Positions 1 to 8,583 of a stretch of 64,000 nt of DNA are shown piece after piece (position 1 is the stretch's first letter; every line of letters starts with the position of its first letter). Source of the DNA: an uncultured Candidatus Melainabacteria bacterium. GTDB lineage: Bacteria; Cyanobacteriota; Vampirovibrionia; Gastranaerophilales; Gastranaerophilaceae. Under the pieces are notes generated by a model, which saw only the letters and a list, made by a program, of their open reading frames with translations, ran no database searches and had not been told where the DNA came from. The position numbers were made by a program, and so were the translations under genes. Where the stretch lies: assembly GCA_934754655.1 (NCBI GenBank), contig CAKVIC010000005.1, positions 42,767 to 106,766 of the forward strand, written 5' to 3'.

Positions 1-745
1 TTACAATTGCAAAATCCGCGACTCTCTTAACTAGCCTGTTTGCAATACGCGGAGTTCCTCTTGAACGCTTTGCAATTGCATTTGCACCTTCTTTTGTTAT
101 ATCAATATTAAGAATTTTAGCAGTTCTTTGAACCACAAGAGCAAGTTCTTCTGTCGAATAAAATTCTAAGCGATGAATCATGCCAAATCTATCTCTTAAA
201 GGGCTTGACAAGTCGCCGGCTTTAGTTGTTGCTCCAATAAGTGTAAATTTAGGCAATGGAACTCTTAGGGTTTTTGCCGTTTGGCTCTTGCCTGTTGTCA
301 TGTCAAGCGTAAAATCTTCCATTGCCGGATACAAAATCTCTTCTGCAATTTTATTTAAACGATGAATTTCATCAATGAAAAGAATTTCGCCACCTTTTAG
401 TGACATTAAAATCCCTATTATATCGCGCGGTCTTTCAAGTGATGGTGCAGATGTAAGTTTAAGCTCTGCTCCCATTTGTGAGGCTATGACTCCGGCAATT
501 GTAGTTTTGCCAAGTCCGGGTGGACCATAAAATAGCATGTGATCAAGTGGGCGCTCACGTCTTTTTGCAGCTTCTAAAGTGATTTTTAGAGTTTCTTTAA
601 GTTCTGATTGCCCGATATAACTATCAAAATCTTTTGGTCGAATACTACTTTCAAAAGTTTTGTCGTATTCGATTGATTCAGACTTTATGTTTGGATTTTT
701 TATTGTTTTTTTTAAAATATGATTTTCGTCAGATAAAATTGTCAT
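1..745 (-). CDS. ruvB: Holliday junction branch-migration helicase RuvB (3' part beyond window)
   Basis: RuvB is the AAA+ motor that drives Holliday-junction branch migration with RuvA and RuvC. The minus strand reads an uninterrupted 248-codon frame into the window edge, so about the C-terminal quarter of the usual ~335 residues is missing. Visible are the N-terminal [11 protein letters not shown] segment, Walker [10 protein letters not shown] (about residues 74-82), Walker [11 protein letters not shown] (about 121-130), the sensor-like LIGATTKAG and the family signature [12 protein letters not shown] chose the ATG at 745; the ATG five bases upstream hits a stop at once. It lies 35 bp after the glutamate-cysteine ligase gene on the same strand, so the two may be co-transcribed. 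Confidence 0.95.
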   Translation of the reverse strand, partial: MTILSDENHILKKTIKNPNIKSESIEYDKTFESSIRPKDFDSYIGQSELKETLKITLEAAKRRERPLDHMLFYGPPGLGKTTIAGVIASQMGAELKLTSAPSLERPRDIIGILMSLKGGEILFIDEIHRLNKIAEEILYPAMEDFTLDMTTGKSQTAKTLRVPLPKFTLIGATTKAGDLSSPLRDRFGMIHRLEFYSTEELALVVQRTAKILNIDITKEGANAIAKRSRGTPRIANRLVKRVADFAIV

Positions 746-780
746 GACATTATTTTATCATAAAAAATGTATTCGTATTG

Positions 781-2040
781 TTAAAAATCCGCCGGACATT
801 TTCCTTTTTTCAACATTTCGATTAAAGGAATTAAATAAATTTCTTCGTCCTCGCAATTATTTTTTAAGCTATAATATGCCATTTCTGCAAATTCTTTGCA
901 TATAGATAAAATTGAATGCTTTTTGATTTTTGTATGAATAGCGCTTCTTGCGACATTGTAGCGAGCTTCTTTTATTTCATTTATTGTAAATTTAGATAGC
1001 ATCATGTCTAATTCATCAAGTGCATCTTTTGAATATAAAAGTCCTTTATAAAGAGCAGGTATTGAATATTCAAGCCCATTGCCGACACAATCGTGGTTTC
1101 TGATTTCAATAAAATTTCTTAATCGAACTTCCGGAAAATAAAGATTTGAATGTAATTTCCAGTCCTCAATTGTTGCAGTAAATCCTTCAAACCCATCTTT
1201 CATGAATTGTTTAAAATTAATTCTACCATTTATGTTAACAGTTCTATTTGCTCTGTTAATAAATATCATCGGAGTTTCAAGTAAAATGTTGATATAATCT
1301 GCAAAAGTCATATCACGATTAAATTTTGTTGCAAATCCGCAACGCTCGTTATCCGTGTTTAGCCAAGCTAATGCTCTAAAAGATTTATATCCGGTATCAA
1401 CACCGCCACGAATTCTTGAATTTGCATACATTGCGGTTGTAAATGGCATCATTAAGTTAACAATTCTAAATTTTTTCATAGAATCTTCTTCTGATGAATA
1501 ATCAATGCCAACTTGAATTCCTGCAGTTTCTCTCATCATAACATCAGAAAGAATTCCCCACATATAATTTGCCATGATGTGATATCTTGGTTTTGGAATC
1601 AGTTTAATATTTTTGTATGTAGAAACAGGTGAAACGCCCACGTTAAGGAGTTGAATTTCAAATTCTTCTAAAAGAGGTTTGAGCTTGTTGTCTATTAATT
1701 CAATTTTTGATTGTAAATCTTTTATTAATTTTTGTGGCTCTATACTAAGTTCAAATTGAGCTCCCGGCTCAAGAGTAATTGTGTCATGAAGTTTTTTTAA
1801 ACCTATAATGTTATCATTATCAAGAAGATAGTCCCAATTATCAGATTTTGCAAAATTTTTTAAAAGTTCGCAAATTCCGAATTCTCCTTCATAAGGAACT
1901 TGCAATTTGCTTTTTCTTTCAACAGGAATTCTTTCATATTCAATTCCTATTTTTTGCTCTGTTTTACAACCATTTTGAAATTCATTGAATAGTTGACAAT
2001 ACTCTAAGTGTTCATTGGTTTTTTCTTTACATTGATTCAC
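781..2040 (-). CDS. gshA: Glutamate-cysteine ligase, plant/cyanobacterial GCS2 type
   Basis: The protein matches the GCS2 family of ATP-dependent glutamate-cysteine ligases, which make gamma-glutamylcysteine, the first step to glutathione. Family-type segments include the EPGAQFELS strand that builds the active site, RETAGIQVGIDY, the basic loop SRIRGGVDTGY and EVRLRNFIEIRNHD. The open frame extends to an ATG at 2064, but a perfect Shine-Dalgarno AAGGAG lies inside that extension six bases before a GTG at 2040, which I take as the start (419 residues). No glutathione synthetase gene is in the window, so the end product could be gamma-glutamylcysteine itself. Family is clear; exact substrate is inferred. 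Confidence 0.85.
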   Translation of the reverse strand: MNQCKEKTNEHLEYCQLFNEFQNGCKTEQKIGIEYERIPVERKSKLQVPYEGEFGICELLKNFAKSDNWDYLLDNDNIIGLKKLHDTITLEPGAQFELSIEPQKLIKDLQSKIELIDNKLKPLLEEFEIQLLNVGVSPVSTYKNIKLIPKPRYHIMANYMWGILSDVMMRETAGIQVGIDYSSEEDSMKKFRIVNLMMPFTTAMYANSRIRGGVDTGYKSFRALAWLNTDNERCGFATKFNRDMTFADYINILLETPMIFINRANRTVNINGRINFKQFMKDGFEGFTATIEDWKLHSNLYFPEVRLRNFIEIRNHDCVGNGLEYSIPALYKGLLYSKDALDELDMMLSKFTINEIKEARYNVARSAIHTKIKKHSILSICKEFAEMAYYSLKNNCEDEEIYLIPLIEMLKKGKCPADF

Positions 2041-2164
2041 GACAAACTCCTTATTTATATACATTTAAACAAAAAAAGTGCAAGAGTCAAATATCTTCTT
2101 ACAAATTAACTTTACCTCTAATACTAACTTTTAACATTTACCTGTTTGTAGTATTATAAATACC

Positions 2165-3001
2165 ATGGTGGACTATTTACAAAGAGCAAAGTTTTTTAGA
2201 ACAAAAAAACGTTTAGGACAAAATTTTTTAATCAATCCTGATGTTATTGATGATATTTTGGAGCAAGCAAATATTACAAAAGAGGACGTTGTTGTTGAAA
2301 TAGGTGCAGGCGCCGGTTTTGTTACTGAACAATTAGTAAAATATGCAAAAAAAGTTATAGCGATTGAGCTTGATGAAGATGCAATAAAAGAATTAGAGAA
2401 AATTCCTTGTGATAATTTACAGATTATTCATCAAGATGTTTTAAAAACGGATTTGTCAAATTTATGTGACGAAAAAATAAAAATTGTCGCAAATATTCCT
2501 TATTATATAACTTCTCCGATTATTGCGCATTTGTTGGGTGAAATTGATGATTTAAATAATAGTAACCGAAATAAAATAGTTGATATTATTTTAATGGTTC
2601 AAGAAGAGGTAGCAAGGCGTGTTGTTGCAAATGAAACAAGTCCTTCAAAACAATATGGATTGCTAACTATATTATCTCAATTTTGGGCAGAATGTTCTAT
2701 TTTTAGACTTGTCGGTAGAAAATCTTTTTATCCAGCGCCAAAAGTTAATTCAGCATTAATTTATATGAAAGTTCGAACGGAACCTTTATTAAAACTCTCT
2801 GATTATAAACATTTTAGACGCACTATAAAAGCAGCTTTTTCTCAACGTCGAAAAACATTGAAAAATTGCTTAGTAAGTAATGGCTTTTCGCCAGAAAAAG
2901 TCAAAGAGGCTTTAAAAAAACTTAATCTTGAAGAAAATATAAGAGGCGAAAAACTTTCAATTGCTCAATTTGGCGAATTGTCAGAGCTTTTGTTGAAATA
3001 A
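2165..3001 (+). CDS. rsmA: 16S rRNA dimethyladenosine transferase RsmA (KsgA)
   Basis: RsmA dimethylates two adjacent adenosines near the 3' end of 16S rRNA, using S-adenosylmethionine, late in 30S assembly. The 278-residue product has the family hallmarks in order: KKRLGQNFL near the N-terminus, SAM motif I VVEIGAGAGFVTEQL, acidic motif II VIAIELDEDAI, catalytic NIPYYITSPII, and the Arg/Lys-rich C-terminal helical domain with AAFSQRRKTLKN. A -10-like TATTAT at 2152-2157 ends seven bases before the ATG and no Shine-Dalgarno is visible, so the mRNA is probably leaderless. A hairpin terminator follows the stop. Confidence 0.96.
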   Translation: MVDYLQRAKFFRTKKRLGQNFLINPDVIDDILEQANITKEDVVVEIGAGAGFVTEQLVKYAKKVIAIELDEDAIKELEKIPCDNLQIIHQDVLKTDLSNLCDEKIKIVANIPYYITSPIIAHLLGEIDDLNNSNRNKIVDIILMVQEEVARRVVANETSPSKQYGLLTILSQFWAECSIFRLVGRKSFYPAPKVNSALIYMKVRTEPLLKLSDYKHFRRTIKAAFSQRRKTLKNCLVSNGFSPEKVKEALKKLNLEENIRGEKLSIAQFGELSELLLK

Positions 3002-3021
3002 AGTATATTTATAAAAATTTA

Positions 3022-3048
3022 AAAAGCTCTCTTTCAAAGAGAGCTTTT
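3022..3048 (+). terminator. Hairpin terminator after rsmA
   Basis: Perfect inverted repeat of AAAAGCTCTCTTT around a single central base. It begins about 20 bp past the rsmA stop and ends in a T run. The rest of the 311-bp gap to the next gene holds an ATATG tandem repeat and a sigma-28 promoter; no further gene is seen. Confidence 0.7.
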
Positions 3049-3208
3049 GGATTTATGGTTTGTTGAGTTAATGTGACTGAAGCGTTTATTTTCTGCATCT
3101 TGAATTGTAACGAATTTGTTACAAAACTCCTTGAAAAATGCGAATGTAACGAATTGTAACAAAGTTTACAAAATTTTACAAAAGTCTGAAATTCAATTAT
3201 AATGCCCT

Positions 3209-3233
3209 ATATGATATGATATGATATGATATG
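3209..3233 (+). repeat. ATATG pentanucleotide microsatellite (5 copies)
   Basis: Five perfect head-to-tail ATATG copies, flanked by CCCT and ATGGG. The tract ends about 20 bp before the -35 element of the sigma-28 promoter at 3254, where a length change could move any upstream activator site. Confidence 0.9.
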
Positions 3234-3253
3234 ATGGGTTAGCCATGAACCCC

Positions 3254-3280
3254 TAAAGTTTTTCAAAAAAATGCCGTTAT
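3254..3280 (+). promoter_or_regulatory. Sigma-28 (FliA) type promoter
   Basis: TAAAGTTT, an 11-base spacer, then GCCGTTAT. The bacterial sigma-28 consensus is TAAAGTTT-N11-GCCGATAA, so this matches with one or two differences in the -10. It lies about 33 bp before the start of the EF-hand/LysM gene. A fliA gene is present at 30905-31726. Confidence 0.8.
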
Positions 3281-3312
3281 TATCCATGTAAGAAAAATAT
3301 AAGGAGTTTGTT

Positions 3313-5139
3313 ATGGATTTTAATGTAAATTTTAAAGGGAAAAGTGAATCTTTTAGTGGAATCAAGGCTGGTGTAAAAAAAGAAAATATGGATAGAAAAT
3401 TTTACAATGTGTTTGATTATATTGATACAGATAAAAATGGTATTATGAGTGATAAAGAGATACAAACTTTTTTGCAAAAATTGCAAGATAGCGCAAAAGG
3501 TTGGAATTCAGAAAAGTTGTCTAAACGTGAAGCTCGAAAATTTCTGAAAGAAAATGGGTTGTATACTGAACAATTTAATGAATCGACTTTGTTTGATATG
3601 TTGAATCTTTTATCAAACGAGTCTGAAAAAATAAAATCTACAAATATGACTGATAATGCTTTTGTGATTGTTTACAAAAATGATGAAGAAGAAACTATTT
3701 ATAATGAAACTCAAAATAATAATGTGAAACGAGAAATAAAAAATTGTAAAGATGGTGTTGAAGAGATTAAGTATTTTAACGAATCTAATAAGCAATTAGG
3801 TTCAAAGAAAACTAATGTAAAAGATGGAGTTGTTGAATTTTATGATGGTGAAAATAAATTAAATAAAAAAATTATTCAAAAAGATGGTAATATGGAAACT
3901 CATATTTTAAAAAAAGATAAGAGCGAATTATTTTTATCTAAAAAATTGACAACAGATTCTGAGATTGTTTATCAAGAAGATGGTAGTTATGTTGAAACTA
4001 AAAATGATGGAACAAAAATTGAAGGTAAACCAGATGGTTCAACAAAAACAACAAGTGCTGATAATAAAACTATAACAGAAGTAAACCAAGAAAAAACAGT
4101 TGTAACAAAAATTTTGAAAAATGATTCTAAAAGAGTTATAACAACAATGAATGACGGTACAAAAACTTCCGTTGCAGAAGTTTTTGTGAAAGACAAAAAG
4201 ATTTCGCAAACAGTTGACGATTTTACAGTTAATTATGATTCTGATTTAAATACAAAGGGTGTAATTGTCCAAAATGGTGAAAGCCCTGCGCTGGTTGCAA
4301 AAAGATTCAATTGTGATTTAAAAAAATTATTAGAAGTAAATAAAAGTAAAGTAAAAGGTTCTGGTAATAACCGTTATTTTTTGGTGGGTGAAGAAATTGT
4401 AATCCCAAGAGAAATTGGTGCAAAAGAATTTCAAAGTTTGCAAGCAAATCGCGGTGGTAAAGCCGATGAAATTGGTAAATATGAAGCATATATTGAAGAA
4501 CAAGATAGAATTGAAGCAGATAAATTTAATGAACTAAATCAACAAGCGCAACAAGAGGTAGCAGAATTGAATGCAAAAGACGCGGAAACAAAAAAGACTG
4601 CTAAAAATCCAGCAAGATTTACAAAAGAAGAAATGGTTAATAACGGCAGATATGTATATCAAGCATTAGCAGGTAAAACTTCGTATGAAGACAAACAAAA
4701 GGTTATTAGAATAATAAATCGCTTAGATAAAGATTATGTAATAGATTTTTTGAATGGTTATAACACAAAACGCAATGAACAAAGTATAAAAGCAGATAAT
4801 ATTATAAAACAAATAACTACTGAATACGGTTGGAGTGACAAACAACGAATAAGCGCTGTATCTAAAATAGTTACTTCGGTAATAGAATATTTAAAACAAA
4901 ATGATTCTAAAAATACATATATTAAGATGTTGAGTGACGCATTTAAATCATACAAAGCAGATTCTAAAAATAAAAAATTAGCTACAGAAATGGATTCTTA
5001 TATTGATACTGTATTAAGTATGATTAAAACTCCACCAATTAACTCGCTCATGCAAGATTCTTCAATGCTAGAATCGATTTTACCACAAAACCAAATGATG
5101 GATTCGAAAGTAATTGAAGCACTAATGCCTGAAGAATAG
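3313..5139 (+). CDS. FKG-tagged protein with EF-hand and LysM domain, sigma-28 controlled
   Basis: Unknown 608-residue protein with recognisable parts. The N-terminus carries the tag VNFKG (residues 5-9). Residues 38-49 form a canonical EF-hand loop (DTDKNGIMSDKE, with D, D, N, G and final E at the right positions). Residues ~155-270 are repetitive, rich in DG turns and Lys. A LysM-like module follows (~315-365: QNGESPALVAKRFNC to FLVGEEIVIP), then a Gln/Glu-rich helical region and an alpha-helical C-terminus. LysM modules bind peptidoglycan or related glycans and EF-hands bind calcium. No signal peptide is visible. The sigma-28 promoter and AAGGAG Shine-Dalgarno suggest late flagellar-class expression, possibly with export by the flagellar apparatus. 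Confidence 0.7.
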   Translation: MDFNVNFKGKSESFSGIKAGVKKENMDRKFYNVFDYIDTDKNGIMSDKEIQTFLQKLQDSAKGWNSEKLSKREARKFLKENGLYTEQFNESTLFDMLNLLSNESEKIKSTNMTDNAFVIVYKNDEEETIYNETQNNNVKREIKNCKDGVEEIKYFNESNKQLGSKKTNVKDGVVEFYDGENKLNKKIIQKDGNMETHILKKDKSELFLSKKLTTDSEIVYQEDGSYVETKNDGTKIEGKPDGSTKTTSADNKTITEVNQEKTVVTKILKNDSKRVITTMNDGTKTSVAEVFVKDKKISQTVDDFTVNYDSDLNTKGVIVQNGESPALVAKRFNCDLKKLLEVNKSKVKGSGNNRYFLVGEEIVIPREIGAKEFQSLQANRGGKADEIGKYEAYIEEQDRIEADKFNELNQQAQQEVAELNAKDAETKKTAKNPARFTKEEMVNNGRYVYQALAGKTSYEDKQKVIRIINRLDKDYVIDFLNGYNTKRNEQSIKADNIIKQITTEYGWSDKQRISAVSKIVTSVIEYLKQNDSKNTYIKMLSDAFKSYKADSKNKKLATEMDSYIDTVLSMIKTPPINSLMQDSSMLESILPQNQMMDSKVIEALMPEE

Positions 5140-5169
5140 TAAAATTAGTACAGAAAGGAGTTGGTAAAG

Positions 5170-5283
5170 ATGAAATGCAACACCACAACCAGCTCCCTTC
5201 GCTATCCGGAATTCGTTCACTGTCGTTCACTCATTCCGTCCGCAAATCCGCATCTGGGATTATTCGGGGTGTCGGCGGAGTAA
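5170..5283 (+). pseudogene. Start of a gene overrun by a G+C-rich repeat
   Basis: A strong Shine-Dalgarno AAAGGAG (5154-5160) is followed nine bases later by an ATG and about six A-rich codons. The frame then runs into the G+C-rich dispersed repeat that starts near 5190 and stops at 5281-5283. The 37-codon product is repeat-derived and not a credible protein. I read this as the translation start of a former second gene of the sigma-28 transcript, replaced by repeat DNA. Confidence 0.4.
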
Positions 5284-5333
5284 CGTCCGACCGACACCTC
5301 ACGGGCTAAAGCCCTACCGAAAATCCGCTTTGT
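5190..5333. repeat. G+C-rich dispersed repeat, copy 1
   Basis: About 140 bp much richer in G+C than its surroundings, with modules repeated at 57640-57956: TTCGCTATCCGGAATTC, CATTCCGTCCGCAAATCCG, and a hairpin-forming core. The core contains GGTGTCGG paired with CCGACACC around an inner CGGA/TCCG stem, followed by a small GGGC-TAAA-GCCC hairpin. No transposase or long frame is present, so it looks like a non-autonomous MITE/REP-like element. No other gene is seen between 5284 and 5440. Confidence 0.8.
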
Positions 5334-5440
5334 AAAATTTTGTAACTAATAAAAATATTTTTGTTTTTATTAATTTTTCTTTGATGTTTAATATAAGTAT
5401 GTATATTATTTAGGATATAAAGCAGATAGAGAGGTGTATA

Positions 5441-7099
5441 TTGAGAGTTGATTTTAATTTGGGGACAAATGTTAACGGTACAATAAAAAGTGCAAAATTC
5501 GAAAAAGAAAATTCTGCACAACAAAATCCAAGTTTTAAAGCCGTTAAGCACGATAAAGTAATGATGATGATTTATGATGGATTTGGAATTGCCCCAAAAC
5601 TTACTAAAAACAATCCTTTTAAGGATGCTAAAATGCCTATTTATAAAGGATTAAAGGCAAATATTAACGGTGATACTTTATTTAGAACGATAGAAGCTGC
5701 CGGAGTGCATGTTGGCTTACCTGCCGGCATGGTTGGGAGTTCTGAAGTTGGGCATAATAATTTAGGCGCTGGTAGATTAGTACCTCAAGATTTAATGATG
5801 ATTGATAACGCTCTAAATGACGGCAGTTTCTATTCTAATAAAACAATATTAGAGGCTATGGAGAATGCTAAGCAAACTGGTAAAACAATTCATGTTATGG
5901 GGCTATTATCAGATGGTGGCGTGCATTCAGAAACAAGACATTTAAATGCTATTATAAAAATGGCGCATGATTTAGGTGTTAATGATATAAAAGTTCACGC
6001 ATTTCTTGATGGTCGCGATGTTAAAGAAGGTACAGGTATAGATTATGTTCGCCAAACAAATCAAGTTTTAGCAGAAAATGGTTTCTCTGAAATAGCTTCA
6101 ATAATGGGCATGACACTTCCAATGGACAGAGCCAAAAATTGGGAAAAAACCAGTGAAGCATTTGATTTGCTAACTCATGGTAGAAATTATCCTGAAGTTA
6201 CAGATGTATATGCAGAATTAAACCGTCAGTATCATAATGGAGTTGAAGATAGAAATATAATGCCAAGAAAAACAACTTCTTACAAACCTATTTCAGATGG
6301 AGATACTGTTATATTCTTTAACTATAGACCAGACAGAGCTATTCAAATTACGGATGCGCTTACTCAAGAAAATTGTGTTGCGCCATTTTTAAATGGTAAA
6401 AGACAACCTCAAAATTTGAATTTTGTATGCATGTCACAATATAAACCGGAATTTCAACTACCTGTGGCTTTTGCACCTGAAATGCACCGAAACACTTTAA
6501 CGCAAATAATGTCAGAAAATTTGTACAGACCTTTTATATGTACTGAAACAGAAAAACAAGCTCATTTAACTTTCTTTTTTGATGGAAAAAGACATATTAA
6601 TTTTGATGGTGTAAGTAGCGTTTTCTTAGCTTCTGAAAAGAAATTTACACCTCCAATGAGACTTGGTCAAATAAAAGAATATTTAAAACTTGCTCTAAAA
6701 GACAATACAACAAAATTTATTTTAACAAATTTCGCAAATCCTGATATGATTGGACATAATGGGACTTACGAAGATGCTGTTAAAGCTTTAGAATATGTGG
6801 ATAAAGTAACTGGCGAATTATTAAAGCTTGCTCGTAAATTGGGGGTCGCAGTTGTTGGAACTTGTGACCATGGAAATATTGAAGATATGTCGCAAGGCGG
6901 TCATACAAACAATCCTGTGCATTTATTTACGGTTCTCCCTGGTATGGAAAAAGAAATTGCAAATAAAGAGATAAGATTTACCAATGATAAAACAATGGCA
7001 CTAAAAGATGTTGCGCCAACAGTGCTTGATATTGTGGGCGTTAAAAAACCTTACGATATGTCTGGGGAATCAGTATTAGATAGAAAGAAAATTTATTAA
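5441..7099 (+). CDS. gpmI: 2,3-bisphosphoglycerate-independent phosphoglycerate mutase with FKA-tagged N-terminal extension
   Basis: GpmI interconverts 3- and 2-phosphoglycerate in glycolysis using two metal ions. All catalytic blocks are present: DGFGIAP, GSSEVGHNNLGAGR (catalytic Ser), HAFLDGRD, FNYRPDR, DMIGHNG and TCDHGNIEDM. The product is 552 residues against a usual ~510, and the excess is mostly a ~37-residue N-terminal leader that is polar and ends in PSFKA (residues 30-34). Translation begins at a TTG with Shine-Dalgarno GAGGTG four bases upstream; no such signal precedes the ATGs at the start of the catalytic domain, so the leader is probably real. The next gene starts one base after the stop. 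Confidence 0.93.
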   Translation: MRVDFNLGTNVNGTIKSAKFEKENSAQQNPSFKAVKHDKVMMMIYDGFGIAPKLTKNNPFKDAKMPIYKGLKANINGDTLFRTIEAAGVHVGLPAGMVGSSEVGHNNLGAGRLVPQDLMMIDNALNDGSFYSNKTILEAMENAKQTGKTIHVMGLLSDGGVHSETRHLNAIIKMAHDLGVNDIKVHAFLDGRDVKEGTGIDYVRQTNQVLAENGFSEIASIMGMTLPMDRAKNWEKTSEAFDLLTHGRNYPEVTDVYAELNRQYHNGVEDRNIMPRKTTSYKPISDGDTVIFFNYRPDRAIQITDALTQENCVAPFLNGKRQPQNLNFVCMSQYKPEFQLPVAFAPEMHRNTLTQIMSENLYRPFICTETEKQAHLTFFFDGKRHINFDGVSSVFLASEKKFTPPMRLGQIKEYLKLALKDNTTKFILTNFANPDMIGHNGTYEDAVKALEYVDKVTGELLKLARKLGVAVVGTCDHGNIEDMSQGGHTNNPVHLFTVLPGMEKEIANKEIRFTNDKTMALKDVAPTVLDIVGVKKPYDMSGESVLDRKKIY

Positions 7100-7100
7100 T

Positions 7101-8573
7101 ATGAAAATTTATTCTTTAAATAATTTAGATAAAATTCAAAAATCTAATTTTCGTAAACAAAAAAATCTTGTTTATTTAAATAATGCGCAAGCTCATCAAA
7201 CGATGAGTTTTTCGCCTGCAAATGCATATTATAATCAAATAACATTTCAGGCAAGAGCAAAAATTGATACAAAAAAATTAGAGTCAACATTAAGTATCTT
7301 AGAAAATCAAAACCATAGTATAATTGATTATTTATCACAATCAAAAAGCGCGCCACAGAAGGTTTATAATTTTTTGTTGGGAATAACGTCTAATGAAAAA
7401 TTAGCATCAAAATTTATCAAAGAAATAAACTTCGATCCTAAAAAAGCTGATGCTATTGCAAGTTTATTAATAAAAAAAATTGGTGGAAGTGATAATTTTA
7501 AAAAATGGTATTTTAATCCGAACGGATACCAAAGAGCTTATGAAAATTATTTTAAAAAAGAAATTTTTGAAAATGATAATGTAACTTTAAATGATATGGT
7601 TAAAATTTCACCAAATTTATTGATTGAATCAATGAAATTAAAAAGTTTAAAAACGACAGGTACTACAGATTTTGTGTTGGGTAATGTTCCAAAAGACATA
7701 GGAACTATAGAAGATTTTCGTCAAATAGCAAAGCAGGTACGAGAATCTATTTTAGTTAAAGAATTCATAAAATTTAGAGATTTTATGGAAGATACTGAAG
7801 CTTTTTCAGAAAAATTCCCTAAAGCAAAAGAAATTGCGATTAATCCCGCAAGGTTTGCAAAAGATTTTATCAAATACAAAATGACTGAATATAGGGATGC
7901 TCAAACTTCTGTGCAAAAATCTAAATTAGAAGCTGAAATTCCATTTTTAAAATATTTAAAAGAAACTCAAATTATAGTTAATGGAAAAGAATATACATAT
8001 AAACCAATTTTGCGTCCATATTCAACAAAAATTTTGTATTCTTTACAACAAAAAAATACGCAAAACAAATATTTTGTGACAATGGAGATGTTTAATCCGG
8101 AAGAAAAAACTTGTGAAAATATCATGAACAAAGAAAATTCTTGCATGCGTTCAGATTCTCCATATTTAAATGCAATGGTTGATTATTATTTACGATCAAA
8201 CGGGTGCGAAAATGTTCCGGAAATGAAGTTTTATGATTTTAAATCAAATGCTGTTATCTATCCTTTTATTAACGGAAAAAGTATAAAAGAAGAAAATCGT
8301 CTTGATGATTATGGTGTTGTAGATGAATATTCTGCCCTAAAAAAAGAAATGAGACCGCTCACAGAATTAGGAATTTTTATTGCAGATTGTTTTTATGAAA
8401 ATTTCATGAAAGATGAAAAAACGGGAAAAATCCTTATTGTAGATAATGGGCACGCAAAATTTTCAAATATATTAAAACCTGGCGTAAAAATGATTCACAT
8501 GGGATTTCAAGATTTATACGGACGTGATTATGTTAATTTAGACGCAGGCATTAATCGAGCCTTGAATAAATAA
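7101..8573 (+). CDS. Unknown tagged protein, possible distant protein-kinase-like fold
   Basis: A 490-residue protein I do not recognise, starting one base after gpmI and surely co-transcribed. The N-terminus is a ~50-residue Asn/Gln-rich leader ending in ITFQA (47-51), a variant of the tag seen in many neighbours. The C-terminal part has an order reminiscent of kinase or aminoglycoside-phosphotransferase active sites: an IADCFYENFMKD segment with spaced D and N, then ILIVDNGHAKF in the place of a DFG-like metal site. A clear glycine loop is not obvious. Kinase-like fold is a weak inference; a structural scaffold is equally possible. No signal peptide or clear membrane segment. Confidence 0.6.
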   Translation: MKIYSLNNLDKIQKSNFRKQKNLVYLNNAQAHQTMSFSPANAYYNQITFQARAKIDTKKLESTLSILENQNHSIIDYLSQSKSAPQKVYNFLLGITSNEKLASKFIKEINFDPKKADAIASLLIKKIGGSDNFKKWYFNPNGYQRAYENYFKKEIFENDNVTLNDMVKISPNLLIESMKLKSLKTTGTTDFVLGNVPKDIGTIEDFRQIAKQVRESILVKEFIKFRDFMEDTEAFSEKFPKAKEIAINPARFAKDFIKYKMTEYRDAQTSVQKSKLEAEIPFLKYLKETQIIVNGKEYTYKPILRPYSTKILYSLQQKNTQNKYFVTMEMFNPEEKTCENIMNKENSCMRSDSPYLNAMVDYYLRSNGCENVPEMKFYDFKSNAVIYPFINGKSIKEENRLDDYGVVDEYSALKKEMRPLTELGIFIADCFYENFMKDEKTGKILIVDNGHAKFSNILKPGVKMIHMGFQDLYGRDYVNLDAGINRALNK

Positions 8574-8583
8574 AAATTCGTTA

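Noticed and set aside
180..365. Plus-strand open frame inside the ruvB region
   Set aside because: It is antisense to ruvB, whose conserved AAA+ motifs are clear on the minus strand.
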